Below, in pieces: positions 27,281 through 35,682 of a stretch of DNA of 64,000 nt. The number at the start of each line of letters is the position of its first letter. Positions within the stretch are counted from its first letter, which is position 1. Both the position numbers and the translations under genes were made by a program. The stretch comes from Oscillospiraceae bacterium (GTDB lineage: Bacteria; Bacillota; Clostridia; Saccharofermentanales; Saccharofermentanaceae), in the NCBI GenBank assembly GCA_902788505.1, contig CADAKH010000017.1:80983-144982 (forward strand), in the 5' to 3' direction. The notes under the pieces were generated by a model. It saw only the letters and a program-made list of their open reading frames with translations, did no database searches and was not told where the DNA came from.

Positions 27281-28561
27281 TTAAAGTTCATCAGGTGTTC
27301 CTACACGGCCTAAAACTGCCGAACTTGCAGCAACGGGAACACCGCTGAGAATTACTTCGGATTCGGGATCACCCATGCGTCCGACAAAATTCCTGTTAGT
27401 CGTTGAAACACATCTCTCGCCCTTTGCAAGAACACCCATATAGCCGCCCAGGCAGGGACCGCATGTAGGAGTTGAGATAACGCATCCTGCATCATCAAGA
27501 TCCTGAAGCCAGCCGTTATCCATGGCCTGTCTGTATACTTTCTGCGAACCGGGAATGACAATGCATCTGACATCCCTGTGGACCTTGAGTCCCTTAAGGA
27601 TGGTAGCTGCCGCACCGATATCTTCAAGTCTTCCGTTTGTGCATGAACCTATGACGACCTGGTCTATCTTCAAGTCTTTGCACTCAGAAGCTTTTCTGGT
27701 ATTGGAAGGCAGATGAGGAAGAGCAACAGTAAGGTCGATGTCGTTGAGATCAATATCAATCACCTGACTGTATTCAGCGTCTTCATCAGCCGTGTAGATC
27801 TTATAATCACTCTTGATAAATCTCTCGGGATTCGTTCTTGAGATATATTTGAGAGTGTAGTTATCCACAGGGAAAATACCGTTCTTCGCACCACACTCTA
27901 TAGCCATATTGCAGACTGTAAGTCTTCCGTCCATCGACAGCGCCTTAATACCGTCACCGTCAAACTCCAATGATTTATAAAGCGCACCGTCAACACCGAT
28001 CTTACCGATGAGAGACAGGATAAGGTCCTTACCGGTAACAAATTTCTTAAATCTTCCGGTGAGATTTACCTTAATTGCTTCAGGGACCTTAAACCAGGTA
28101 ACGCCTCTGGCCATTGCACAGGCAAGATCAGTAGAACCGACTCCTGTCGAGAAAGATCCCAGAGCACCATAAGTACATGTATGCGAATCAGCACCGATAA
28201 CAAGGTCTCCCGGAAGAACTATTCCGTTATCCGGAAGGATAACATGTTCGATACCCATTTCTCTTCTGCCAAGTTCATAGTAATGAGTGATCTCGTATTC
28301 GCGTGCGAAGCAACGCATTGTCTTATTAAGCTCCGCTGATTTGATATCTTTATTCGGTGTGAAATGATCCTGGATCATAAGGACTCTGTCTTTATCGAAA
28401 ACATCCTTAACACCGAGTTTTTCAAATACTTTAATGGCAGGCGGTGTCGTGACATCATTGCCCAGAACATAATCAAGTTTAGCCTCGATAAGATCTCCCG
28501 GACGGACACAATCCAGCCCCGCATGATCGGCAAGAATCTTCTGCGTCATGGTCATAGACAT
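27281..28561 (-). CDS. leuC: 3-Isopropylmalate dehydratase large subunit
   Basis: 426 residues, aconitase family with a [4Fe-4S] cluster. With LeuD it converts 2- to 3-isopropylmalate. Cluster cysteines are seen in VIGSCTNGR and [27 protein letters not shown] is also typical. I use the ATG at 28561, which has GGAGG nine bases upstream, and reject a TTG 21 bases earlier. First gene of leuCDB-ppx-ppk. The 93 bases upstream hold AT-rich -10-like sequences but no T-box or leader peptide, so leucine control is not evident. Confidence 0.96.
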   Translation of the reverse strand: MSMTMTQKILADHAGLDCVRPGDLIEAKLDYVLGNDVTTPPAIKVFEKLGVKDVFDKDRVLMIQDHFTPNKDIKSAELNKTMRCFAREYEITHYYELGRREMGIEHVILPDNGIVLPGDLVIGADSHTCTYGALGSFSTGVGSTDLACAMARGVTWFKVPEAIKVNLTGRFKKFVTGKDLILSLIGKIGVDGALYKSLEFDGDGIKALSMDGRLTVCNMAIECGAKNGIFPVDNYTLKYISRTNPERFIKSDYKIYTADEDAEYSQVIDIDLNDIDLTVALPHLPSNTRKASECKDLKIDQVVIGSCTNGRLEDIGAAATILKGLKVHRDVRCIVIPGSQKVYRQAMDNGWLQDLDDAGCVISTPTCGPCLGGYMGVLAKGERCVSTTNRNFVGRMGDPESEVILSGVPVAASSAVLGRVGTPDEL

Positions 28562-28654
28562 AAGGGCTAACCTCCGAAACAATAATAAATATTTTACTAT
28601 ATTATCGGTTTTCGAGAAAGGTTAATTAATAATATAAATCAGGCAGATCGGGAC

Positions 28655-30562
28655 TTATTCAAGCTCGTTCAGTTCAAAATACTCATCATACAGAGCAGAG
28701 AGTTTTGCAGCATTTTCCTCGTAACGCTTGAGATCTTCGCTGGTGCATGAACCGCCGAACTTTGCTTCAAGTTCTTTCTGCTCCGCTTCAAGCTTTGTAG
28801 TTTCCTTCTCTATATCGGATATTCTCTGGCGGCGCTTTGCAGACTCTTTCCTGCCCTGAGCACGGTTAACATTTCTGACAGTATTCTCATTTTCCTGCTT
28901 TGGTGTTTCAGTTACTGCAGGTTCATTTGAATCTGTCTGCATTGCTTTGCGGTAAAAATAATACGAATCATACAGTTCGGCTTTTCTGTCTTTGAAACCG
29001 AGCACTTTGTCAGCACACTTATCAATGAAAAATCTGTCGTGGCTGACACAGATTACAGCACCGCTGTATTCCTTGATCGCATCCTCAAGGATTTCTCTCG
29101 AATTGATGTCCAGATGATTGGTAGGCTCGTCAAGAAACAACACATCTGGGTTCTCGCGGAGAAGACAGCACAGATAAAGTCTTGATCTTTCACCACCGGA
29201 TAACATCGATATCTTTTTGAATGCATCGTCACCTTTGAATCCGAAACGCGCAAGAAGTGTCCTTGCTTCCGTTGTTCCGATATCACTTCTTGATACGAGT
29301 TCGTCAAAACAGTTCATTTCCTCATCATCGAAAGGAACAAACTGTTCCATGTATCCCATAGATTGAGCTGAACCTATGAGCACAGTGCCGGAGGAACCTT
29401 TCAGTTTCTCACCGGCATGACCGGAAAGCAGTTTTAACAGTGTAGTCTTACCGCAACCGTTGGGACCTGCAAGGAACAGCTTCTCATCTGCAGTAACTTC
29501 AAATGACAAAGGGTCAAAAAGATTTGTGTCAGAATCTTCAAACTTCATGGATAGATCTTTTGCCTGAAGTATGATCCTGTCAGATCTTCCAGTTCTTTCA
29601 AGAGGCTGAGCGGTAAAGCTCATCTTCGCATAACCGGACGGCAGCTTTGCTCTTGCCGCTTCAAGCTGGTCTTCAAGTTTTGCAACCATCTTTTCGCGCT
29701 GATGGTAACCGCTTATATTACGGTGCGAGAGCATAGTCTGTTTAACATCCAGCTGATGTGCAAGTTCTTCTTCCAAAGCCTTGGTGACAAGACTCTGAGA
29801 CTTTATGAAGTGCTCTTTCTGCTCTTTGTAATCTGTATAGCCGCCTTTGTATTCGGTGATGTGACCGCCGTCTAATTCAATAACTCTTGTAGCAACCTGA
29901 TCGATAAAATGTCTGTCATGGGTAATAACAAATACAGCTCCGCCATAAGAAGCAAGAAACTTCTCAAGCCATTCCACAGCTTCCATATCAAGATGGTTTG
30001 TAGGCTCGTCGAGAAGAAGGATATCCGGTCTGTCGACAATAAGTCTGGCAAGACAGACTCTCATCTTCTCTCCTCCGGAAAGGCCGGTGAAATCATCTCT
30101 GTCATGAATATCAGCAAGACCTAATCCTGCAAGTGCATCCTTCAGTCTGTATTCATAATCATAGCCGCCGGCTGCTTCAAACTGAGACTGGTACTTAGAC
30201 AACTCTTCAACTAAGGATGTTGCATCTGATCCGAGTTCGGATGCATGTGTAATCTTAGTTGATATCTCTTCGATCTTAAGTTCGAGTTCTAATAGATTTG
30301 ACGGTTTCAAAGATGCACCGGAAAGATCCTGTTCATCCATGTTCTGAGAAAGGTAACCTGCAATAGTATTGCCGTGCAGAATCACTTCTCCTTCATCAGG
30401 AGTAATCACACCTTTGATTATCTTAAACAAAGTGGATTTGCCCGCTCCGTTATCACCTATAAAAGCTATCCTGTCACCCTTGTTCACGCGAAAAGAAACA
30501 CCGTCCAATACACGGCGCTGTCCGTAATTCATCGTGATGTTACTGAGTGTCAGAAGCGGCAT
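28655..30562 (-). CDS. ABC-F family ATPase (translation factor type)
   Basis: 635 residues, soluble, no membrane domain. Two ATPase cassettes: GDNGAGKSTL / LSGGEKMRV / LLLDEPTNHLDME and GPNGCGKTTLL / LSGGERSRL / LFLDEPTNHLDIN. A linker of about 80 residues joins them (about 230-310) and a charged coiled coil ends the protein (about 560-635). ABC-F proteins act on the ribosomal E site; some protect against antibiotics and others resolve stalls. Subtype not resolved (Uup/YdiF-like). ATG with AAGGA. Promoter at 30596. Confidence 0.94.
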   Translation of the reverse strand: MPLLTLSNITMNYGQRRVLDGVSFRVNKGDRIAFIGDNGAGKSTLFKIIKGVITPDEGEVILHGNTIAGYLSQNMDEQDLSGASLKPSNLLELELKIEEISTKITHASELGSDATSLVEELSKYQSQFEAAGGYDYEYRLKDALAGLGLADIHDRDDFTGLSGGEKMRVCLARLIVDRPDILLLDEPTNHLDMEAVEWLEKFLASYGGAVFVITHDRHFIDQVATRVIELDGGHITEYKGGYTDYKEQKEHFIKSQSLVTKALEEELAHQLDVKQTMLSHRNISGYHQREKMVAKLEDQLEAARAKLPSGYAKMSFTAQPLERTGRSDRIILQAKDLSMKFEDSDTNLFDPLSFEVTADEKLFLAGPNGCGKTTLLKLLSGHAGEKLKGSSGTVLIGSAQSMGYMEQFVPFDDEEMNCFDELVSRSDIGTTEARTLLARFGFKGDDAFKKISMLSGGERSRLYLCCLLRENPDVLFLDEPTNHLDINSREILEDAIKEYSGAVICVSHDRFFIDKCADKVLGFKDRKAELYDSYYFYRKAMQTDSNEPAVTETPKQENENTVRNVNRAQGRKESAKRRQRISDIEKETTKLEAEQKELEAKFGGSCTSEDLKRYEENAAKLSALYDEYFELNELE

Positions 30563-30595
30563 ATTAATTCCTTTGAAATATTAATCACGGCAATC

Positions 30596-30604
30596 ATTGT
30601 ATCA
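30596..30604 (-). promoter_or_regulatory. Extended -10 promoter of the ABC-F gene
   Basis: Minus strand TGATACAAT, a TGn-extended -10, directly after the terminator of the H1-like gene and 33 bases before the start codon. Confidence 0.4.
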
Positions 30605-30611
30605 CAGAAAT

Positions 30612-30643
30612 AAAAAAGGGTTGCCTCAACTTGAGACAACCCT
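30612..30643 (-). terminator. Strong terminator of the H1-like gene
   Basis: Minus strand stem GGGTTGTCTC / GAGGCAACCC (one G-T pair) with a five-base loop, followed by six T. It belongs to the recurring TGnCTC...GAGnCA hairpin group of this window. Confidence 0.92.
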
Positions 30644-30669
30644 AATTCATTCTAATTGTTTTGCAAAAA

Positions 30670-31095
30670 TCAGAAGAGATCTACACCGTTACCATCAACG
30701 TCGTAAGCCTTCTTCTCAGCAGCAACAACATAGATCTTGCCAGCCTTAGGAAGCTTCTTTGCGATAGCTGTAGCAGAGATTTCCTGACCATCGATCTGGA
30801 AGATGATCTCAGCAGCCTTCTTAGCAGCAACCTTCTTAGCAGCGGGCTTCTTAGCAGCCTTCTTTGCAGCAGGCTTCTTAGCAGCAGCCTTCTTTGCAGG
30901 AGCAGCCTTCTTAGCAGCGGGCTTCTTAGCAGCAGCCTTCTTTGCAGGAGCAGCCTTCTTTGCAGCGGGCTTCTTAGCAGCCTTCTTTGCAGCGGGCTTC
31001 TTAGCAGCGGGTGCAGCCTTAACTTCTGCCTTAGGAGCAGCAGCAGGAGCAGCAACAGGTGCTACTGTCTTAACTTCTTTCTTTTCTGTATCCAT
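30670..31095 (-). CDS. Histone-H1-like Lys/Ala/Pro-rich protein
   Basis: 141 residues from the ATG at 31095, which has GGAGG ten bases upstream; a TTG 39 bases earlier is ignored. Residues 1-25 are Ala/Val/Glu-rich. Residues about 26-93 are repeats of AAKKPAAKK and APAKKAAAKK, very basic and disordered like eukaryotic H1 tails. The last 45 residues form a small folded domain (EIIFQIDGQEISATAIAKKL...), possibly DUF6465. Such bacterial proteins are thought to bind DNA or RNA; the role here is not shown. It has a near-consensus TTGACA promoter and a strong terminator, so high expression is likely. The KKPAAKK unit also occurs in the polyphosphate kinase tail at 24087. Confidence 0.9.
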   Translation of the reverse strand: MDTEKKEVKTVAPVAAPAAAPKAEVKAAPAAKKPAAKKAAKKPAAKKAAPAKKAAAKKPAAKKAAPAKKAAAKKPAAKKAAKKPAAKKVAAKKAAEIIFQIDGQEISATAIAKKLPKAGKIYVVAAEKKAYDVDGNGVDLF

Positions 31096-31136
31096 ACTAA
31101 AAGAACCTCCGTATTTTTCCTTGTTTGGATACAATA

Positions 31137-31165
31137 AATCTACATTTCTTTATAATTTGTGTCAA
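31137..31165 (-). promoter_or_regulatory. Promoter of the H1-like gene
   Basis: Minus strand: perfect -35 TTGACA (31160-31165), 17-base spacer, -10 TAGATT (31137-31142). Confidence 0.7.
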
Positions 31166-31296
31166 CAAACATTTTTTATAATTTTTTCAACATTAAGTTT
31201 CTTTGCAAGATTCTATTTGTTCAAAATACACACAAAGAACAATCACATTTTGGTTTTAACTTCAACATTGTTTTCACAAATTTTCATTTTATCCGA

Positions 31297-31325
31297 TAGA
31301 ATTCACATCTTTGATATTTTAAAAT
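31297..31325 (+). promoter_or_regulatory. Possible leaderless promoter of the NatB-like gene
   Basis: -10-like TAAAAT at 31320-31325, six bases before the ATG at 31332, with a poor -35 (TAGAAT, 31297-31302). An alternative is -35 TTCACA (31273-31278) with -10 TAGAAT (31297-31302), spacer 18. No ribosome binding site precedes the ATG. Confidence 0.35.
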
Positions 31326-31331
31326 AACCGC

Positions 31332-32591
31332 ATGAACAAAATCTTTACAGTCTTCAAATGGGAAATCAGCAAGCTCTTTTCGAGTTGGCGCAGAACATTC
31401 ACACTATTTCTACTTCCTGCTATTTTCCTTGTAGGAATGTTGAATCTGTTTCCTATTCTGATCAATTACATGTCAACAGGTTCTCTTAACAAGCAGCCAG
31501 TTACCTGTGTTGATGCTCCCGATACATTCAGAAACTATGTTGAAAACACAGTTGATGCCACAGCTTTCAAATATGAATACATAACATTTGATGAATTTAA
31601 AGAAATGTCTGCGGATAAAGAAAGCTACCGCAAACAGCTTCGTAAGGGCATGCTCGTTTGTCTGTTTTTCTCCGGTGATTTTGAACACACATTCGATGAT
31701 GAGGTCAGAGCATATTACGATGAACTTTCCAAAGAAAACACCGAAGCGGAAAGTAGCGCTATTATTTTCCTTGCATATGACGGCGGTTCATTTACCGCAA
31801 ACACCAGGATCGAACAGTTTAAAGAAAGTGTTTTAAAGGATTATCAGTCCTCTCTTGTTGATACATTGGGCGGGGGTTTTACTCCAATCGGAAGTTCGCT
31901 TTTTCAGGTTGATGTTTTCAACCCGGTAACCAAATTTGCAGATCATAGAACTGTTGCAAATAATACAGCCGGAAGAGTAGTAGCCGGCGTGCTCATGATC
32001 CTTATGTATTACACCACATATTCACTGGTAAGCGATATGTTCGCATCTGAACGTGAAAGAGGATTTATGGCTAAACTCATAATGACTCCGGTACCCAGAA
32101 AACAGATCTACATGGGAAAGATCCTCGCAATTACATCAATTGTTTCTTTCACATCACTGCTTACGCTCGGACTTCTTTTCTTATCATCCTGGCTGAACCG
32201 CAGCAACGATGCTATGTCGCTTCTTCCCTTCGGAATGTTTCTGACGCCTTCCGAACTGCTGATAGTTCTGCTGACAATTCCGATCACGGTCCTTTTGATG
32301 ACAGCCGTTTGCGTATCCACTGTATTCTCATTGAAGAATATGGAGGATATTACTGTTAACCTTCAGCTTCCGCTCATCTATTTCCTTGGTGATTTTTTCC
32401 TTCAGCTTTTCAGAGGCACAAGACCTACCACACTCGAATATTTCATACCTGTACATAATTCCATGGAATTGATCTCTGAAACATTTATGGCTCAGGATAA
32501 ATTATGGCATGTGTTATTTGTATATCTGCTCAATATAGGTATAGCAATAGCGGTATTTGCACACACGTTCAAGAAAGAGGAAAACAAATGA
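31332..32591 (+). CDS. ABC-2 type permease, NatB-like
   Basis: 419 residues. Membrane segment near residue 20-45, then a large extracytoplasmic domain (about 50-210), then five segments at the C-terminus. This is the NatB/YhaP layout of exporters linked to sodium or drug efflux. The conserved loop ASERERGFMAKLIMTPVPRKQIYMGKI follows the second segment. Its stop overlaps the ATG of the ATPase (ATGA). First gene of a three-gene operon with a second, larger permease. No ribosome binding site before its start. Confidence 0.9.
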   Translation: MNKIFTVFKWEISKLFSSWRRTFTLFLLPAIFLVGMLNLFPILINYMSTGSLNKQPVTCVDAPDTFRNYVENTVDATAFKYEYITFDEFKEMSADKESYRKQLRKGMLVCLFFSGDFEHTFDDEVRAYYDELSKENTEAESSAIIFLAYDGGSFTANTRIEQFKESVLKDYQSSLVDTLGGGFTPIGSSLFQVDVFNPVTKFADHRTVANNTAGRVVAGVLMILMYYTTYSLVSDMFASERERGFMAKLIMTPVPRKQIYMGKILAITSIVSFTSLLTLGLLFLSSWLNRSNDAMSLLPFGMFLTPSELLIVLLTIPITVLLMTAVCVSTVFSLKNMEDITVNLQLPLIYFLGDFFLQLFRGTRPTTLEYFIPVHNSMELISETFMAQDKLWHVLFVYLLNIGIAIAVFAHTFKKEENK

Positions 32592-33319
32592 TCGAATTAA
32601 TTGACGTGCATAAGAGTTATACAAAGGACAAAGAGACTATCAAAGGTGTAAGCTTTGAGGTCCACGAAGGCGAGATCTTCGGTCTGTTGGGACCTAACGG
32701 TGCCGGCAAGACTACGCTTATGCAGATGATCGCGACTTTAATGAAACCTACATCAGGTCAGATCCTTATCGACGGATTATCAGCAGATAAGAATCTGCTG
32801 GATATACATCGAAAGATCGGCTTCCTTACAAATGAGATCAAGCTTGATCCTATGTCAACACCGAATGCTTTGTTTGAATTCTTCGCAAAGCTCTACGACA
32901 TTCCGGATAGTGAACTCAGGGACAGACGTGATGAGAGTTTTGCAAGATTCGGCATTTCACCTTTTGCCGATAAGCGTTTCAAAGAGTTATCGACCGGTAT
33001 GAAACAAAAGATCTCGATTGCCATCAGCCTTATTCATAATCCGCCGGTCATCATTTTCGATGAACCTACGAACGGACTCGATATCCTCACCTCGAAACAG
33101 GTTACTGACTATCTTAAGGAACTGAGAACTAAAGGTCACGCTATCATACTTTCAACACACATCTTCTCTGTTGCAGAAGAACTCTGTGACAATATCGCCA
33201 TGCTGATCGACGGTTCGATCGTCGCACAGGGAACTGTCGATGAACTTATCGCTCTGGCTAAGGTAAATACATTTGAAGAAGCATTTTTCAATATATACGT
33301 TGCTCATCACAAGGAATAA
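32588..33319 (+). CDS. ABC transporter ATPase, NatA-like
   Basis: 243 residues. Start at the ATG overlapping the permease stop by four bases, with AAAGAGG upstream; the frame is open further upstream but only inside the permease gene. Walker A GPNGAGKTTL, signature LSTGMKQKI, Walker B VIIFDEPTNGLD, H-loop STHIFSVAEE. It energises two different permeases (31332 and 33334), probably as a heterodimer. Confidence 0.94.
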   Translation: MIELIDVHKSYTKDKETIKGVSFEVHEGEIFGLLGPNGAGKTTLMQMIATLMKPTSGQILIDGLSADKNLLDIHRKIGFLTNEIKLDPMSTPNALFEFFAKLYDIPDSELRDRRDESFARFGISPFADKRFKELSTGMKQKISIAISLIHNPPVIIFDEPTNGLDILTSKQVTDYLKELRTKGHAIILSTHIFSVAEELCDNIAMLIDGSIVAQGTVDELIALAKVNTFEEAFFNIYVAHHKE

Positions 33320-33333
33320 CGCGGTACAAATAT

Positions 33334-35682
33334 ATGACAGGCAAACGTGGAATTAAAACATTGATCGGAAGTTTCTTCCGCAAAAGAGGACAGTCAGGCG
33401 CAATGGCTTCAAATGCGTCTTTTCTCGTATCTCTTGCATTTGTTGCCGCACTCTTCTGCGTCGGCGTTTCATGGCTGCTTTGGAGATTTCCCTACCATCT
33501 TTTCAGTGATGAAGTCTATAACATAGTTGTCGTAAATGCACCGGAATCTTTCGTTGAATTTAATGAACAGACTCAGCCCTACCGTGATCAGAGAGCTGCA
33601 GATTACGGTGATCCTAAAGATGTAATACATAATTTTTCCAATATATATGCATTCCAATACAGTTATGACGGATACGGATGGACCGAATTCATTTATAAGG
33701 AAACGGATGCTCTTTATGATTTTGTGTCTTTCAGTAAGTGGATGCACCAGAACGATGCTTATCTCACTGTTGTCTTCCCGAAGGATTTCGACGAACAGGT
33801 CAATAACCGTTTTAACGGCCTTACAGATGAAAAGCCCGAGATTCTTACCTACTACCGCGCTGACTCATTAGAGTACGCTTCGATGAAAAACGGCTTTATC
33901 GAAGAATATCTTGCATATTATCAGAGTGATATACGTGCTGATTTCGGCTTTAAGATCACTTCCATGACAGATTCCCAGCTTGAAGAAAAACCGCTTGTCA
34001 CCTCCGAGAACAATTACGGATTAAAAGCTATTAGAGAATCATTAAGCAGAACTTTTATACCTATTCTTTTATTCATCATCCTGCTCTATTCCTCAATGAG
34101 TATCGGTACAAATGTAATTGCAGGACAGAAAGAACGCGGCACTTTCACCGGAATCCTTCTTACTCCGCTGCCAAGGTATGCGATTATCCTGGGTTATCTG
34201 GGCGGTATTGTCTTGAAGACTCTGATCCCGGCGATCTCCGTTGCAACTTTTTCCGCCCTGCTTATGGGCTGCTTTGATATAGGAGCAATCCTTGCCCTGT
34301 ACTTTTACATAATCGTTTTGGAGATCTTTATCGCATCCATAACTATACTTATATCAGTTATTAACGATACCGTTATTTCTGCTCAGACAGCATTCCTTCC
34401 TATCTTCCTGACTCTGGTTGCCGTTTGTGTAACCTGCATCCAGACTGTATCTGAAAGAGATGACTTTTATATGTTCCTTCCGGTACACGGTCAGTTCTTC
34501 GGAATCGGCGATGTTCTTATGAGCAAACCGCATGTTCCGGGATTACTGATCAGTTCACTCGCAACTCTTATCCTATCTGCCGTGATTATCCTGATCACTG
34601 TAAGACTCCTGCACAGTGAACGTTACACAGTATCAATTGATTCCGTTGATGCAAAAGCGGTCAAGCGCAGACTTGAAGGCGGCAAACCCACACTCTGGGA
34701 GACCGTCAACAAAAAATATGATGATGCAAACTTCATATTTAATGAAGCCATTTATCCGTTAGTTATTCTTTCTGTTTACCAGCTTCTTGCTGTTATCCCT
34801 GTTGTTGTCTCCTATATGAGAAAGGCAGAATACTCTGCTTACATTCAGGGACTTGCAGATGTCACTACTGTTGAGGAAGTAATGAACAAGACATTTGAAG
34901 TGTTCAGTATATTCTTCAAAGACCCGCTCTTCCTTTCGCTCATGACATTGGGATATGCACTTATCATCCTCACATACTTCATCCATGCAAAAAGGATCTT
35001 TAAGCTCAAAGGATTCAAGGACATGGCCGCTGTCTGCGGTTATCCTCTCGGCAATATCAAACACATTCTTTCACATTATTGTCTCGGATTCCTTTTCGGA
35101 TTCCTGATGATGACATGCACTGTAGCCATAATGTTCTTCACCGGCCAGATTACTTTCTCAGGCTTTACATTAAGCTTCTCCGGAATCGGGGTGTTCATCT
35201 TCAATCTTCTTATGTGGTTCCCTCAGGGAGCTTCAGAGGAAGTCATGTTCAGAGGTTACATGATCCGCTCATTCAACAGAAGATTTAAACCTGTTGTCGG
35301 TATAATCTTCTCTTCGCTGGTCTTCTCTGCATTCCACTCGCTGAACAACGGTTATACACCTTTAGCTTCCGTCAACCTGGTTCTTATTGCGGTTCTTTTC
35401 GCACTCATCTATCTTCTCACAGGAGATATTTGGATGACATCCGCAATGCATACCGCATGGAATCTTTCGCAGGGCAACATATACGGCTTGCAGGTATCCG
35501 GTAACGATGCTGCCAATTCTGTAGTTACTGCAATTTACGACAAGAATGCATCTTCACTCATTACAGGCGGAGCGTTCGGACCTGAAGGCGGACTTGCAAC
35601 GACAGCCGTAGCAACCGTCTGCCTGATAATAGTCACGATCCTTCTTGTGGTAAAAACAAGAAAAGCGAAGAAGCTTAGTTAA
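33334..35682 (+). CDS. NatB-like ABC permease fused to a CPBP (CAAX) protease domain
   Basis: 782 residues. Residues 1-440 repeat the NatB layout: one segment near 28-50, an extracytoplasmic domain, and five segments with the loop AGQKERGTFTGILLTPLPRYAIILG. Residues about 470-780 form a CPBP intramembrane protease: EEVMFR near 634-639, FSAFH near 663-667 and HTAWN near 705 supply the glutamates, arginine and histidines of the active site, so it should be active. Such fusions are known in some lineages and may process or protect against an exported peptide. It follows the ATPase by 14 bases; the ribosome binding site is weak. Its stop overlaps the stop of the converging FAD gene by four bases. 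Confidence 0.93.
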   Translation: MTGKRGIKTLIGSFFRKRGQSGAMASNASFLVSLAFVAALFCVGVSWLLWRFPYHLFSDEVYNIVVVNAPESFVEFNEQTQPYRDQRAADYGDPKDVIHNFSNIYAFQYSYDGYGWTEFIYKETDALYDFVSFSKWMHQNDAYLTVVFPKDFDEQVNNRFNGLTDEKPEILTYYRADSLEYASMKNGFIEEYLAYYQSDIRADFGFKITSMTDSQLEEKPLVTSENNYGLKAIRESLSRTFIPILLFIILLYSSMSIGTNVIAGQKERGTFTGILLTPLPRYAIILGYLGGIVLKTLIPAISVATFSALLMGCFDIGAILALYFYIIVLEIFIASITILISVINDTVISAQTAFLPIFLTLVAVCVTCIQTVSERDDFYMFLPVHGQFFGIGDVLMSKPHVPGLLISSLATLILSAVIILITVRLLHSERYTVSIDSVDAKAVKRRLEGGKPTLWETVNKKYDDANFIFNEAIYPLVILSVYQLLAVIPVVVSYMRKAEYSAYIQGLADVTTVEEVMNKTFEVFSIFFKDPLFLSLMTLGYALIILTYFIHAKRIFKLKGFKDMAAVCGYPLGNIKHILSHYCLGFLFGFLMMTCTVAIMFFTGQITFSGFTLSFSGIGVFIFNLLMWFPQGASEEVMFRGYMIRSFNRRFKPVVGIIFSSLVFSAFHSLNNGYTPLASVNLVLIAVLFALIYLLTGDIWMTSAMHTAWNLSQGNIYGLQVSGNDAANSVVTAIYDKNASSLITGGAFGPEGGLATTAVATVCLIIVTILLVVKTRKAKKLS

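Noticed and set aside
28562..28654. T-box or leucine leader peptide before leuC
   Set aside because: Only 93 bases, no T-box consensus, no run of leucine codons, no attenuator hairpin.
30803..31327. Long open frame on the plus strand opposite the H1-like gene (and others in this spot)
   Set aside because: It is the mirror of the Lys/Ala repeat codons; low-complexity Ala/Phe output, no ribosome binding site, and the minus-strand gene has clear promoter, start and terminator.
32504..32587. 28-codon upstream extension of the NatA-like ATPase
   Set aside because: It lies inside the permease gene; the ATG at 32588 has GAGG at the right distance and the usual ATGA overlap.
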